DNA of 64,000 bases from Gordius sp. MW1 (lineage: Eukaryota > Nematomorpha > Gordioida > Gordea > Gordiidae), in NCBI GenBank assembly GCA_964036665.1, contig OZ038531.1:3472001-3536000 (forward strand). The letters run 5' to 3'. Shown here piece after piece: positions 25,133 to 33,387 of the stretch. The notes beneath the pieces were generated by a model that worked only from the letters and a program-made list of their open reading frames with translations, ran no database searches and was not told where the DNA came from. Within the stretch, counting starts at the first letter, position 1; the number at the start of each line of letters is the position of its first letter. Made by a program: the position numbers and the translations under genes.

Positions 25133-26292
25133 GTATACAGGGGCACCATATTTTGCTGCTATATCGACATTAAAATTAGTAAAAATAAATTAATTCACCA
25201 TTCAAATGGTGTAAGGGAGCAGACCTCGCACATGTTTTATGTTCACCTGAGGCCACACCAATCATAAAATCCTATTCACCTGTTAATGGTTCATCCTTTG
25301 GTGTATATTAATTAAAAACCTTATTTTAACATTCTTAAGGGATAAAAAATGTGATTTTGGTGAAATTACAAAATTAATTGAGAGAATGCATGTTGTTAAA
25401 ATTGGCCCAGGATTAAGGAGAGAAAAGGACAATATGATCATGACACTTGTAATATATGAAAATATTAATATTTTTTAGCAAATAATTGAATTGGCAAAAG
25501 ATATGAATAAGCCCATTATCAATGCTGTATATAGATTATACCATATATCTATAACTTTTTAGAATGGCTTATATGCAATTACAAATAACATTGGTATAAT
25601 ATAGGGTATAGAAAGGCTGTTCTTACACCTAATGCAAATGAATTTAAAAAATTGTATAATAAATTAGTAATAGGCTTTTTATATAGCCCAAATAATTGAT
25701 TAAAGAATCAACAAGTTTTAGTGCCTTGAAAGAAGATGTTAAAGATCTTGCCATAACTTGATGGTGTTATTTGTAGAAAGACTAAGCATGATATTGTTAG
25801 TGATAAAGAGAATGGAAAGTCTTATGCAAATATTTTGGATGATAATATAGTATTAAATTAATTTAAATAAAAATGAAGCTAACAATCTTACATACATTTA
25901 ATTTTATTCTTTCACCCAGCCAAATTTTTTGTTTAGTTTTAGTTTGTAACCACAAAGGAAGTCCTAGAAGATGTAGTGGGCAAGGAGATTTAATTTCTAT
26001 AACAATGAGTGTATTTATTCATTAGTTTTTCTGGAAAAATCATGAATTATCAGATTATGCCGATAAACCATGTGAAGATAAATATGGGAAAAAGGGATAG
26101 GATCAGGCAACATAATTTTAATTTTGTAAATATATATTTAGCAATATTATGCTAGCAGCATATGCTGCCTGCATGACAGTTAAGGAAGCTAATAGCTTGG
26201 CTTATAGGAAAAAATAAATGTCTACATTGACAACAGATATGTTAAAAGAAATTTATAATGCTACAATAATGTTGAAGCAAATTACTAAATAA
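25133..26292 (+). pseudogene. NAXD: NAXD relic, main part, with very short introns
   Basis: In order, the readable blocks are YTGAPYFAAISTLKL, GADLAHVLCSPEATPIIKSY, VHPLV, VVKIGPGLRRE, IIELAKDMNKPIINA, NGLYAIT, GYRKAVLTPNANEFKKLY, DGVICRKTKHDIVS, GSPRRCSGQGDLIS, MLAAYAACMTVKEAN and STLTTDMLKEI. They are collinear with animal NAXD (GPGL, LTPN.EF and GQGD are family hallmarks). Gaps between blocks are GT...AG intervals of 37 bp (25179-25215), 37 bp (25303-25339), 30 bp (25449-25478) and 36 bp (25527-25562) whose removal keeps phase. A longer one precedes the GSPRRC block. Lesions include frameshifts near 25282 and 25611, TAG at 26023, TAA at 26215, and the hAT upstream. The usual DADGL is NANGL. 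Non-processed pseudogene. Confidence 0.82.
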
Positions 26293-26614
26293 TATTATTT
26301 TCTTTAGATTGTTGTATTATACATCGATGCAATAAGTCAATTGAGGCAGATATAGCTCTCAGATTTACACTTATGTAGATTGTTTTCTTAAATAAATTAG
26401 ATAGTGCCATTGCTAAACGCTGGGCTAAATCGTTTTCACTTTGGTTGTAAACCTTATTGTAAATCGCGCATTTAGAAATTGTGGTTTTTGGAAATGCAAC
26501 ACCCAAGTTATCTAATTGCATATTAAGGCCAAACCATATTATTGCACTCTCATTCATATCATGTATTTGCATATAAATTAAACGATCATCAAATTTATTG
26601 ATAATTATTTGAAT
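26285..26614 (-). CDS. PSMG4: PSMG4-like proteasome assembly chaperone, C-terminal coding part
   Basis: The minus-strand frame is open from 26614 (first in-frame Met at 26572) to a TAG at 26285-26287, about 109 codons against roughly 120 in the vertebrate protein. PSMG4 pairs with PSMG3 to help assemble the 20S proteasome alpha ring. Recognised blocks are KFDDRLIYMQIHDMNESAII (matching the N-terminal strand region), NMQLDNLGVAF, then NDLAQRLAMAL and KKTIYISVNL. These last two correspond to the best conserved GLAQRLA...Q.FVSYNL segment. A TAA lies just upstream of 26614 and no 3' splice AG was found there, so the N-terminus is missing, frameshifted or on another exon. Its stop codon overlaps the end of the convergent NAXD relic by 8 bp. 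The small Gypsy element starts 175 bp upstream. Confidence 0.62.
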   Translation of the reverse strand: MQIIINKFDDRLIYMQIHDMNESAIIWFGLNMQLDNLGVAFPKTTISKCAIYNKVYNQSENDLAQRLAMALSNLFKKTIYISVNLRAISASIDLLHRCIIQQSKENNII

Positions 26615-26788
26615 TTATACGCGATATAATTTCCTTTAATTCATTATTTTACTATATACCAAATTATATATTGTGAAAACATTTAAGTTACCTTGATTCA
26701 TGCCCAAAATTCAATGAGACAAAATATAATGGTTACAGTCCAAAATGCCACACTCAATATCACGGAAAATTAAATCTCAAATGGGGAG

Positions 26789-26878
26789 TATTGCGTTTAT
26801 TCGTGTATTCAAATTAGTATAATAATAACATGTGTTTTTTACAAAGATACATTCACGTTACATCACACAATTGCTACA
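26789..26878 (-). repeat. 3' LTR of compact Gypsy
   Basis: 90 bp, identical to 28929-29018; it is downstream of the purine tract on the minus strand. Confidence 0.92.
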
Positions 26879-26889
26879 TCTCTCCCCGC

Positions 26890-27369
26890 TTAACCAGCTT
26901 CAAATTTCTTCAATTCCCGCGGTGGCTTCCTTGGTCTATTTTCCCTTCTTAGGTTACCATCCTCTTTAACTTCCGGTGTGTCAATATCACGTGTTGTCTC
27001 AACAGGTTCTGGTCTTGGTATCTCTTGATCATAAACTACCTCCTCTCCACTTTTTCTAAATTGACCAGCATGTTTGGGCAAAACTTTATTGTTACTGTTA
27101 ACGCTATAGGACAACCACCCAGTCTTGGCGAGTACTTTTCCTTCCCGCCATCGTGATGTCAGTCTATTTTTTACCCAGACTAATTCTTCTCTTTCCAAGT
27201 TTCGTGGCCGTGTCGTCCTATCATCATTGGGTGCGATAGTTTCTGCAGTCGTTTTTAAAATCTCTTCTTTTGTAGGCTCATCATCACATGCCTTCATATC
27301 CTTTTTAACCCATTTACCATTGGCAATTGTGCCTTTTTTGGCAGCCATTTTAAATTTTGGGTAATGCAT
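26890..27369 (-). CDS. Integrase C-terminal tail of compact Gypsy (ORF2)
   Basis: A 159-codon frame starts ATG at 27369, overlapping the end of the Gag-protease frame by 20 nt in the +1 frame. The first 70 residues are basic and acidic linker. Residues about 72-115 read ELVWVKN, SRWREGKVLAKTGWLSYSV and LPKHAGQFRK, the SH3-like integrase tail that binds DNA or RNA. No HHCC or DDE core is present. It is probably the fused remnant left by a deletion of RT to integrase, and it may or may not be translated separately. Confidence 0.75.
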   Translation of the reverse strand: MHYPKFKMAAKKGTIANGKWVKKDMKACDDEPTKEEILKTTAETIAPNDDRTTRPRNLEREELVWVKNRLTSRWREGKVLAKTGWLSYSVNSNNKVLPKHAGQFRKSGEEVVYDQEIPRPEPVETTRDIDTPEVKEDGNLRRENRPRKPPRELKKFEAG

Positions 27370-28915
27370 CTGCGTTGATTAAATTTCTATTTTCTATTGC
27401 ATTTGTTTGGAGGATTTCATCGTTTTTATCCCCATGACCGTTTGTTTGAATCGCTTTTGAGTTTTCGTTTAATTGGCCATCGTTCTCTGGTAAGATCCCG
27501 ATGTTCTTTTCAGCCATGTCAAATTCCGATTGACGATTCAATTGGTATGTGATTTCGTTTGCATCTTGCCAGGTGTTCGCTTTCAACCTTTTCCCTCTCT
27601 TTTTGCTATTAGCTTCCACCATATCGCTCTTGGTCCTTTCATCAAAATTCCCGGCCAATTTCTTTATTAAATTTACACTTTTCGTATTTGAGTCTTGATT
27701 GGGAATAGTTACTAATTGATGGACCTTAAATATTTTGACACATTTGGGAATGTATAATCCAAAACTTAATATCCAGGGTAAGCCAAATAATGGTACGTCA
27801 GATATTTTTGTAACAATGGCAGGTAGTAATTTGCTCGTCTGACCTAGCCCCACTTTAATGGTAGTTTCGCCCAATACGCCTAACTTCTGGTGGCCATAAC
27901 CCGTAAAATTATGTGTTGGCCTTAATTTAGGTTTCCCAATCTGGTTCCAAATACACTCATTTATCACGGACACCTGGGCGCCGGTGTCATATTCAAAACG
28001 GAATCGTACATCATTTAAAGTGGCATCAATTGTAGTTCTTCTACGGTCACTTTTTTTAATCTGATTGATGGAATTAATGTCGCCAAAATCTTCCTCACAA
28101 TCAACGAAAACTTGGTTAATCCTCTTATTTTTGCACGCTCGCGAAAAGTGCCCCATACGGTTACAATTAAAACACTTTGCCGTCGCAGCCGCGCAATAAT
28201 TACGAATATGGGAACGGCCACAACGAAAACATTTAGAAGCAGTACGGTTGGGGTCGGTCTGGCTCTTACTAACACCTGCACCCCTACGATTATCCCTTAT
28301 TAGATTTATATTCAAGGAATTAATCTCGCTCTCCGCCGTCTCCCATGCTAAAGCCATATCCAAAATTTTATCAAAAGTTAAGTTTCTACCTGTTTCGTCA
28401 AGCATTCTAGGATATTTACTACGAATTTCGACCTCCAACTTCGGGAATCGAATTCCTGCTATGAATTGGTCCCGAAGACGCTCTTCAACATCATTCTTAA
28501 ACTGAGCCAATTGTGCAGTTTCCTTCAATCGTTTAGTAAATCCTAACACCGATTCGCCTTCTGACCTCATAATGTGAATAAACTCTATTCTTGAAGCCAT
28601 AGTACTAGATCTAGGTTTAAAAATGGTCTTACATGTTTCCACGATCGTATCCCAATCCACGTTTTCAATTTTACATGGAAATAAGTAGTTTTTTACTTGG
28701 GTTACGTGTCCGACTCCAAAATAGGCCAGGAATAGTGTCTTATATATCTGTTTTAATGCATCTCCCGTTGCGCATATTCCTTTGGCTATTAATATATATT
28801 TGATGTTTTCGAAGTATTCTTCGATTGGAATTTCCTGCGAGAAATGTGGGATAACAATTTTTGATATATCGAAATCCTTGTGATTATCCGATTCCTCTTT
28901 AATAGCTTTACCCAT
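27350..28915 (-). CDS. Gag-protease polyprotein of compact Gypsy (ORF1)
   Basis: Open for 521 codons from ATG at 28915 to TAA at 27350-27352; an upstream TTG at 28927 is in frame but unlikely to be used. Residues 1-210 look like a Gypsy capsid (acidic/aromatic start, then a helical region). Two zinc knuckles follow near residues 228-260: CFRCGRSHIRNYC (CX2CX3HX4C) and CFNCNRMGHFSRAC (CX2CX4HX4C). An aspartic protease follows with FEYDTGAQVSVI and LPWILSFG. The last 130 residues are a hydrophilic tail. All hallmark residues are present, so this could support particle formation and maturation while needing RT and integrase from an autonomous relative. Confidence 0.9.
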   Translation of the reverse strand: MGKAIKEESDNHKDFDISKIVIPHFSQEIPIEEYFENIKYILIAKGICATGDALKQIYKTLFLAYFGVGHVTQVKNYLFPCKIENVDWDTIVETCKTIFKPRSSTMASRIEFIHIMRSEGESVLGFTKRLKETAQLAQFKNDVEERLRDQFIAGIRFPKLEVEIRSKYPRMLDETGRNLTFDKILDMALAWETAESEINSLNINLIRDNRRGAGVSKSQTDPNRTASKCFRCGRSHIRNYCAAATAKCFNCNRMGHFSRACKNKRINQVFVDCEEDFGDINSINQIKKSDRRRTTIDATLNDVRFRFEYDTGAQVSVINECIWNQIGKPKLRPTHNFTGYGHQKLGVLGETTIKVGLGQTSKLLPAIVTKISDVPLFGLPWILSFGLYIPKCVKIFKVHQLVTIPNQDSNTKSVNLIKKLAGNFDERTKSDMVEANSKKRGKRLKANTWQDANEITYQLNRQSEFDMAEKNIGILPENDGQLNENSKAIQTNGHGDKNDEILQTNAIENRNLINADALPKI

Positions 28916-28928
28916 CTTAGTCGCCAAA

Positions 28929-29018
28929 TATTGCGTTTATTCGTGTATTCAAATTAGTATAATAATAACATGTGTTTTTTACAAAGATACATTCACGTTA
29001 CATCACACAATTGCTACA
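28929..29018 (-). repeat. 5' LTR of compact Gypsy
   Basis: 90 bp, identical to the 3' LTR. The first ATG of ORF1 is only 14 bp downstream, so the 5' leader is unusually short. Confidence 0.92.
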
Positions 29019-29076
29019 GGGAGGGAATTTGATGTGCATCTAATCCTAACCCTAACCTAAAACGCTGACCTAAAAC

Positions 29077-29524
29077 CTTAGACTAGATAGACTGCTCATG
29101 GCATATGTTGCATATGGGTTATTGTGTGTCTAATTTTCCTCCATTTTGAAGTGTATTTGGTGTATTTTAACCATGTAATTTTGCCCTATAACAGTCAATT
29201 TACCTTCCTCACTAGTTTATAAATTTAAAAAAAACGTCAATAAATTAATATTATACAAAATATTGATGGCACTATATTATTAAACAAACTTTAATCGCAG
29301 TTTTTACATTTTTAATCTTTATGTATTTTTTAAATGATATTGATTTTAAAATGCTGTTTTTGATATCTACCCACTTTAATATTTTTTTATTTACCTTTTT
29401 AAAATTATTTAATTTGCGAAAATTACTAATTTCTATATGCTCACAACGTTACAATCCTCGTTTCAAAATGGTGGAAAAAAGGGTACACATTTTGTGCGTT
29501 GATGAGCAGTCTATTTAGTCTATG
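29077..29524. mobile_element. 448-bp MITE, TAGACTAGATAGAC family
   Basis: Ends CTTAGACTAGATAGACTGC and GCAGTCTATTTAGTCTATG are TIRs. Flanks CCTAAAAC (29069-29076) and CTTAAAAC (29525-29532) are an 8-bp TSD with one mismatch. The interior lacks coding sequence but carries TTACCTTCCTCACTAGTTTAT, which is also found in the relatives at 42228 and 38595. Just outside the left end are degenerate CCTAACCCTAA words. Confidence 0.8.
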
Positions 29525-29532
29525 CTTAAAAC

Positions 29533-29873
29533 ACTACCCTGAACCTTAACCCTGTCCCTTAAAGTTTTATAGTGCAGCAATAATTGTTAAATGCATACGC
29601 ATGCGCATTATTAAAATGTGCAGCTATCTGATTGGTCTGTTAAATGCATCGCATGCGCATTATAAGATCTTGAAACCGTTTCAAGCTATTTGTATTTTGT
29701 CCCATTGTATTTTGGGAAAATACCAGTTACCTTTTTTTCCTCCATTGTACCGTTTATTCGTTACATTTTCATTAAGGACGAACATAAAAATTAATATATT
29801 GATACATGGCATATAAAAGGCATCGACGATATATTGGGTTTTTAGTTTTGTCCACATTAGAAATATGTTATAT
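29533..29873. other. AT-rich spacer with a short direct repeat
   Basis: No gene seen. GCATGCGCATTAT with a TTAAATGCAT lead-in occurs twice, near 29588-29612 and 29638-29664. Confidence 0.4.
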
Positions 29874-30092
29874 AACATTTTAGTGTGTATCAGGACATTG
29901 AATTATTTCTGTGTTTAGTATTAAATCCAAACTTCGTAATCTAGCCATATTTTGTTCATATCCGTTACAGAACATATATCTATTCCTTATCCTGCTACGG
30001 ACTAAAGATGTATCTATACTAAAGAATCTCATTTGATATCGAGCTGAATTATAATGCTAAAAATATTGATCAATTTTTAGTTATTATATTGG

Positions 30093-30098
30093 TTTATT
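30093..30098 (-). terminator. Poly(A) signal AATAAA of cysteine-rich gene A
   Basis: AATAAA on the minus strand lies 25 bp beyond the stop codon of the gene at 30124. It is kept in the paralogue at 54310-54315. Confidence 0.55.
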
Positions 30099-30123
30099 AT
30101 ACAAAACATATTGTATTGCAAAC

Positions 30124-31588
30124 CTATACATATATCAAAACAAAAACCTCATGCCTTGGTGGGTTGAATAAGAACCATTGTATTTTAGAAAATTCTTTTC
30201 CGGCTTCATAGGGATTATCCAAGTCATGGCATTTGATTATAGCTTGATAATTTTCAATTCTTTCACAGCTGTAATTTATTATAAATTTTAATACTATGGC
30301 GTACTTAAGGTTTTGAATTGAGGGGGGGGGGGGGCGATACGTTTAAAAGCTCAATTAGGGAGGGGGGCAAAACTTAATTTTTTTTTAATTTTAAAGGATT
30401 TTTGCATTCAAATTTTTTTTTCATTAAGGGGGTGGGGGCGGACGCCCATGGTTCCTGTTTAAAAACAAAAAAATATGAGGCCATTATCAGCCGAGTTGGG
30501 CAAATACAATTTTTTAAATCTTCAAATTTATTTATTTAACAAGTTTTTATAATCTAAGCAAAAGTTTTTAAGGTCGTAAAATGCATATGATTGAAGCGTT
30601 CTATATGTTTATAGAGCCCTTCCAACATCTGCTATCGTAAAGCATTTCACTTACTCCCTAAATTCATAGCAAAATGGTTCTTTCCTTTAACTCATTTAAT
30701 TGGCCTTTTAATTGCAGATTAGCGTAAAACACAAAAATATTCTGCCCTCAATTTTTATCCCATCGTCGCATTATGCTCTGGCACCTTTAGAATGCAAGCC
30801 ATTTATTATTTTTAAAAATAATTGTCAACTATTTCCCAAAATCATGATATACCAACGTTTATATAAAAAAAATTAGGGGTCATTATAAATAAAACTCATT
30901 TTGAAATTTTTGCACCTTTTAATGACTATATTTTTTGCGATCCTATATATTGCCAATTAAATTTAATATCATAGAATATGGCGTTAACAGTCGTGACACA
31001 AATTTTTTGATGAACCTTTATTTGATTTTGCAGCAAACATCGGTAAAAAATATGGATTATTTAAACCTAATTAACCAAATTAAGTAAAAAAATTGAAGAT
31101 GATTGCGCCATATTGATAATTCCACCCGAAGCCAAAATTAGAAAAAAGAGAAAAATATATTGACATGTTTATAATTGCATGTAATATATAACATATCATT
31201 TTAAATTTAGGTTCAGGTTTAACAAATTAAATAGTTTTATGTAAGCCTAGGTATGACATCTGAAACTAATTAATAGTTATTACTTGCAATACTTTAGTAA
31301 GGAAGTCATAATGCATTTTTCAATTAAGCTGTTAGGCGGAGTATCAAATCGACATTGTTGGTATTTTGAGTTTTTTGTACAACCGTATTTGCATCTGCGG
31401 TCAATATCTTGGGACACATCTTCAGCCATATTCTTTATACGACAACTTTTGCAATTTATATGGCAGCCGTTTATTTTGTATTGTGTTGTGTTAGCTACCT
31501 TTAATGCCCGACGCTTAAGACTTTCATTCCATTCCTCTAAGTATGCCATATTTTTAATGTATGCCACCGCATTAACCTTTATTTGCAC
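30124..31588 (-). CDS. Candidate cysteine-rich protein gene, last two exons (copy A)
   Basis: The exon at 31284-31588 (to 31603 if the other AG is used) ends AA|GTAATA. The terminal exon at 30124-30268 starts TTACAG|C and ends TAG. The junction keeps frame (YC-N-CERIENY) across a 1015-bp intron carrying an old MITE. The first exon has eight cysteines spaced C-x3-C-x2-C-x16-C-x3-C-x8-C-x12-C-x8-C, and the second adds two. Upstream, CTAAC, a T-run and an AG resemble a 3' splice site and no in-frame ATG is available, so a 5' exon is missing; a signal peptide may lie there. Compared with copy B, residues 32-98 have no amino-acid change while synonymous changes occur, whereas intron and flanks have indels. 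I do not recognise the family. A secreted disulfide-rich protein is inference. Confidence 0.62.
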
Positions 31589-32431
31589 CTGCGCTAACGC
31601 AATCTTATATAAAAAAGTTAGTGGAAATAATATAGTCTTATGCTTTATTATTTTTAATTAAGCATAATTTATTGATATATATACAGGATTTCCAAAAATA
31701 CAACAAATTAAGTTTTGCAATCTAAATTGCAATGGATCGTTTTCATAAAGATGTAGGAGTCTTTTAACAAGGCGAGGATCATCTGTTTATGTTTAAAAAA
31801 AAGCCAACGCCAATTTTCTATATAATACTGAACCTGAGGAAACTGGAAATGAAAAGATTTGATTCTAAGAGGGCCTTGTAATTTTTTTAGCTGAGACACT
31901 TAATTTACAAAAACTAATGAATGGTTTTCTCATTTATTTGTTAATAATAACTGATTTAATAGCTTAAAATCTAAATAATTTATATACCCTAAAAAAATTA
32001 GATACGTTTGTTTAGCTATCCAATAAAAGCCTAAATATTCCTAAAAATTGTAATGTGTTTACCAATTTTTAAATTATTTATTTTTACATTAGATAATAAA
32101 GCATCTGTCATTTATTAAAAACTAATTAAATCAGTGCTATTACTAACCTTCTAAAAATGGGGAGGGTGATGGTGCGAAAGATGATTAAACATATTTTTGT
32201 AAGCATTTCGATATTTTGGATATAAACGTCGGGCAACTGCCTCTTTTTACGGTGCCCTCATGCTACCTTTCCATATGTAACGTTAAAACTTAATTGTATA
32301 ATCAATTTAAAGTCTGCAAATACTATGTTTTTCAAACTATGGTGGTGCGTTAACCTCTTTCGGGCACCTTAGCTTCTGCCTCCCCCTATCTTGCCATCAT
32401 TATTACACTATCTCCTCCCCTTACTATTATC

Positions 32432-32635
32432 TAGTGTTGTAACAAGGGCTGGGTTTTTTGGTTGGTTTTTGATTTTAGTCGACTAAACATAAACAGACCC
32501 AGGGTTTGACCAAAAAAAACTATGGTCTGCCTATGCGACTAAGAAAAATAGACCAAAAAACCTTTGGTCTCTTTATGTTTAGTCGACTAAAACCAAAGGT
32601 CGATCAAACTAAACCCAGCCGTTTTTACAACGCTA
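32432..32635. mobile_element. 204-bp foldback MITE with perfect TSD
   Basis: It starts TAGTGTTGTAACAAGGGCTG and ends CAGCCGTTTTTACAACGCTA. Inner TAGTCGACTAAA arms make it nearly palindromic. The perfect 8-bp TSD is CTATTATC (32424-32431, 32636-32643). TIR and TSD fit a hAT-derived MITE. The duplicate at 59477-59680 was copied with its flanks. Confidence 0.9.
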
Positions 32636-33221
32636 CTATTATCATTACGCTTTCCTCTCCCCTTCAACTGTGATTGTACACAAATTAATTACCGCCTTGT
32701 GAGTTTGATAGCCTTAACCTAACTCGAACGGAAGAGAAATCATATGAGGATAAACACAAATTATTCATAGCACGACATTTTATGATTTAGGGAGAATCAC
32801 CTTTGTTCCCCCGATATATATATATACATGTGAAATCTGTTTGGATTTTTATTTTAAGCGCGTGCATCGTCATTATATATTTGTTCCTGAACCTCCCCTC
32901 ATACGCGAATTTATATATGTTATAATGTTCAGGGAATAAAATTGTGTAAGTAGATATTAAAGAAAATAAATGAACATTTAATCTCAATTTTCCGTCATTT
33001 AAATAATCCGTTATTCATTTTCTTTTTTTTTGTGGATTATTAACCCCAATTGACCGTAAACTCCCCAAATCTGTTACTTATAACTAGGATTGGAAACAAT
33101 ATTTGTGAATATGGATTTTGTCAAACATATATAAATATACAACATTATGCCGAATTCAAACGACTTATCTAGATTACCATTCCAAATCTGACGCATGACA
33201 CTCACAAAGTGGCAACATGTC

Positions 33222-33387
33222 CATGGGCGTAGCCAGGGGGGGGGCAGGGAGGGGCGGCTGCCCCCCTCTAATTCCAAAAATCCTTTCAAATTTAATCAAA
33301 TTATGGCTAAAATTTTAAAAAATGTTCACTTTGCCCCTCCCTAAATCATTATTGCCCCCTCTAATTCCAATGCTGGCTACGCCCATG
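33222..33387. mobile_element. 166-bp MITE, GGGCGTAGCCAGG family, perfect TSD
   Basis: It starts CATGGGCGTAGCCAGGGGGG and ends GCTGGCTACGCCCATG, a clear TIR. The interior contains TGCCCCCTCTAATTCC twice, in TIR-proximal positions. The perfect 8-bp TSD is AACATGTC (33214-33221, 33388-33395). Worn members of the family are scattered through the window (8105, 11804, 12551, 30297, 34573, 39446, 40211, 54523). Confidence 0.92.

Larger units (their letters stand above)
26789..29018 (-). mobile_element. Compact non-autonomous Ty3/Gypsy retrotransposon with 90-bp LTRs
   Basis: The LTRs at 26789-26878 and 28929-29018 are identical over 90 bp (minus strand TGTAGCAATTG...CGCAATA) and contain AATAAA. Perfect 5-bp TSDs GGGAG flank them (26784-26788, 29019-29023). 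A purine tract (AGCGGGGAGA) abuts the 3' LTR, and TTTGGCGAC follows the 5' LTR in the primer-binding position. The interior encodes Gag-protease and an integrase C-terminal tail, with RT, RNase H and the integrase core deleted. Identical LTRs and an open reading frame point to a recent insertion. Confidence 0.93.

Noticed and set aside
25133..26292. Reassigned nuclear stop codons to explain in-frame TAA/TAG in NAXD
   Set aside because: There are also frameshifts and a transposon in the gene, and open retroelement frames in the window use TAA and TAG as stops; a pseudogene is simpler.
31708..31899. Minus-strand frame as an upstream exon of the cysteine-rich gene
   Set aside because: Segment B differs completely over its 3' half (58761-58840), so it is not conserved as coding sequence.
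32787..32987. Short minus-strand frames at 32787, 33074 and 34616 repeated in segment B
   Set aside because: They are identical only because the segment is a near-identical duplication; they overlap MITEs or AT-rich DNA and lack motifs.
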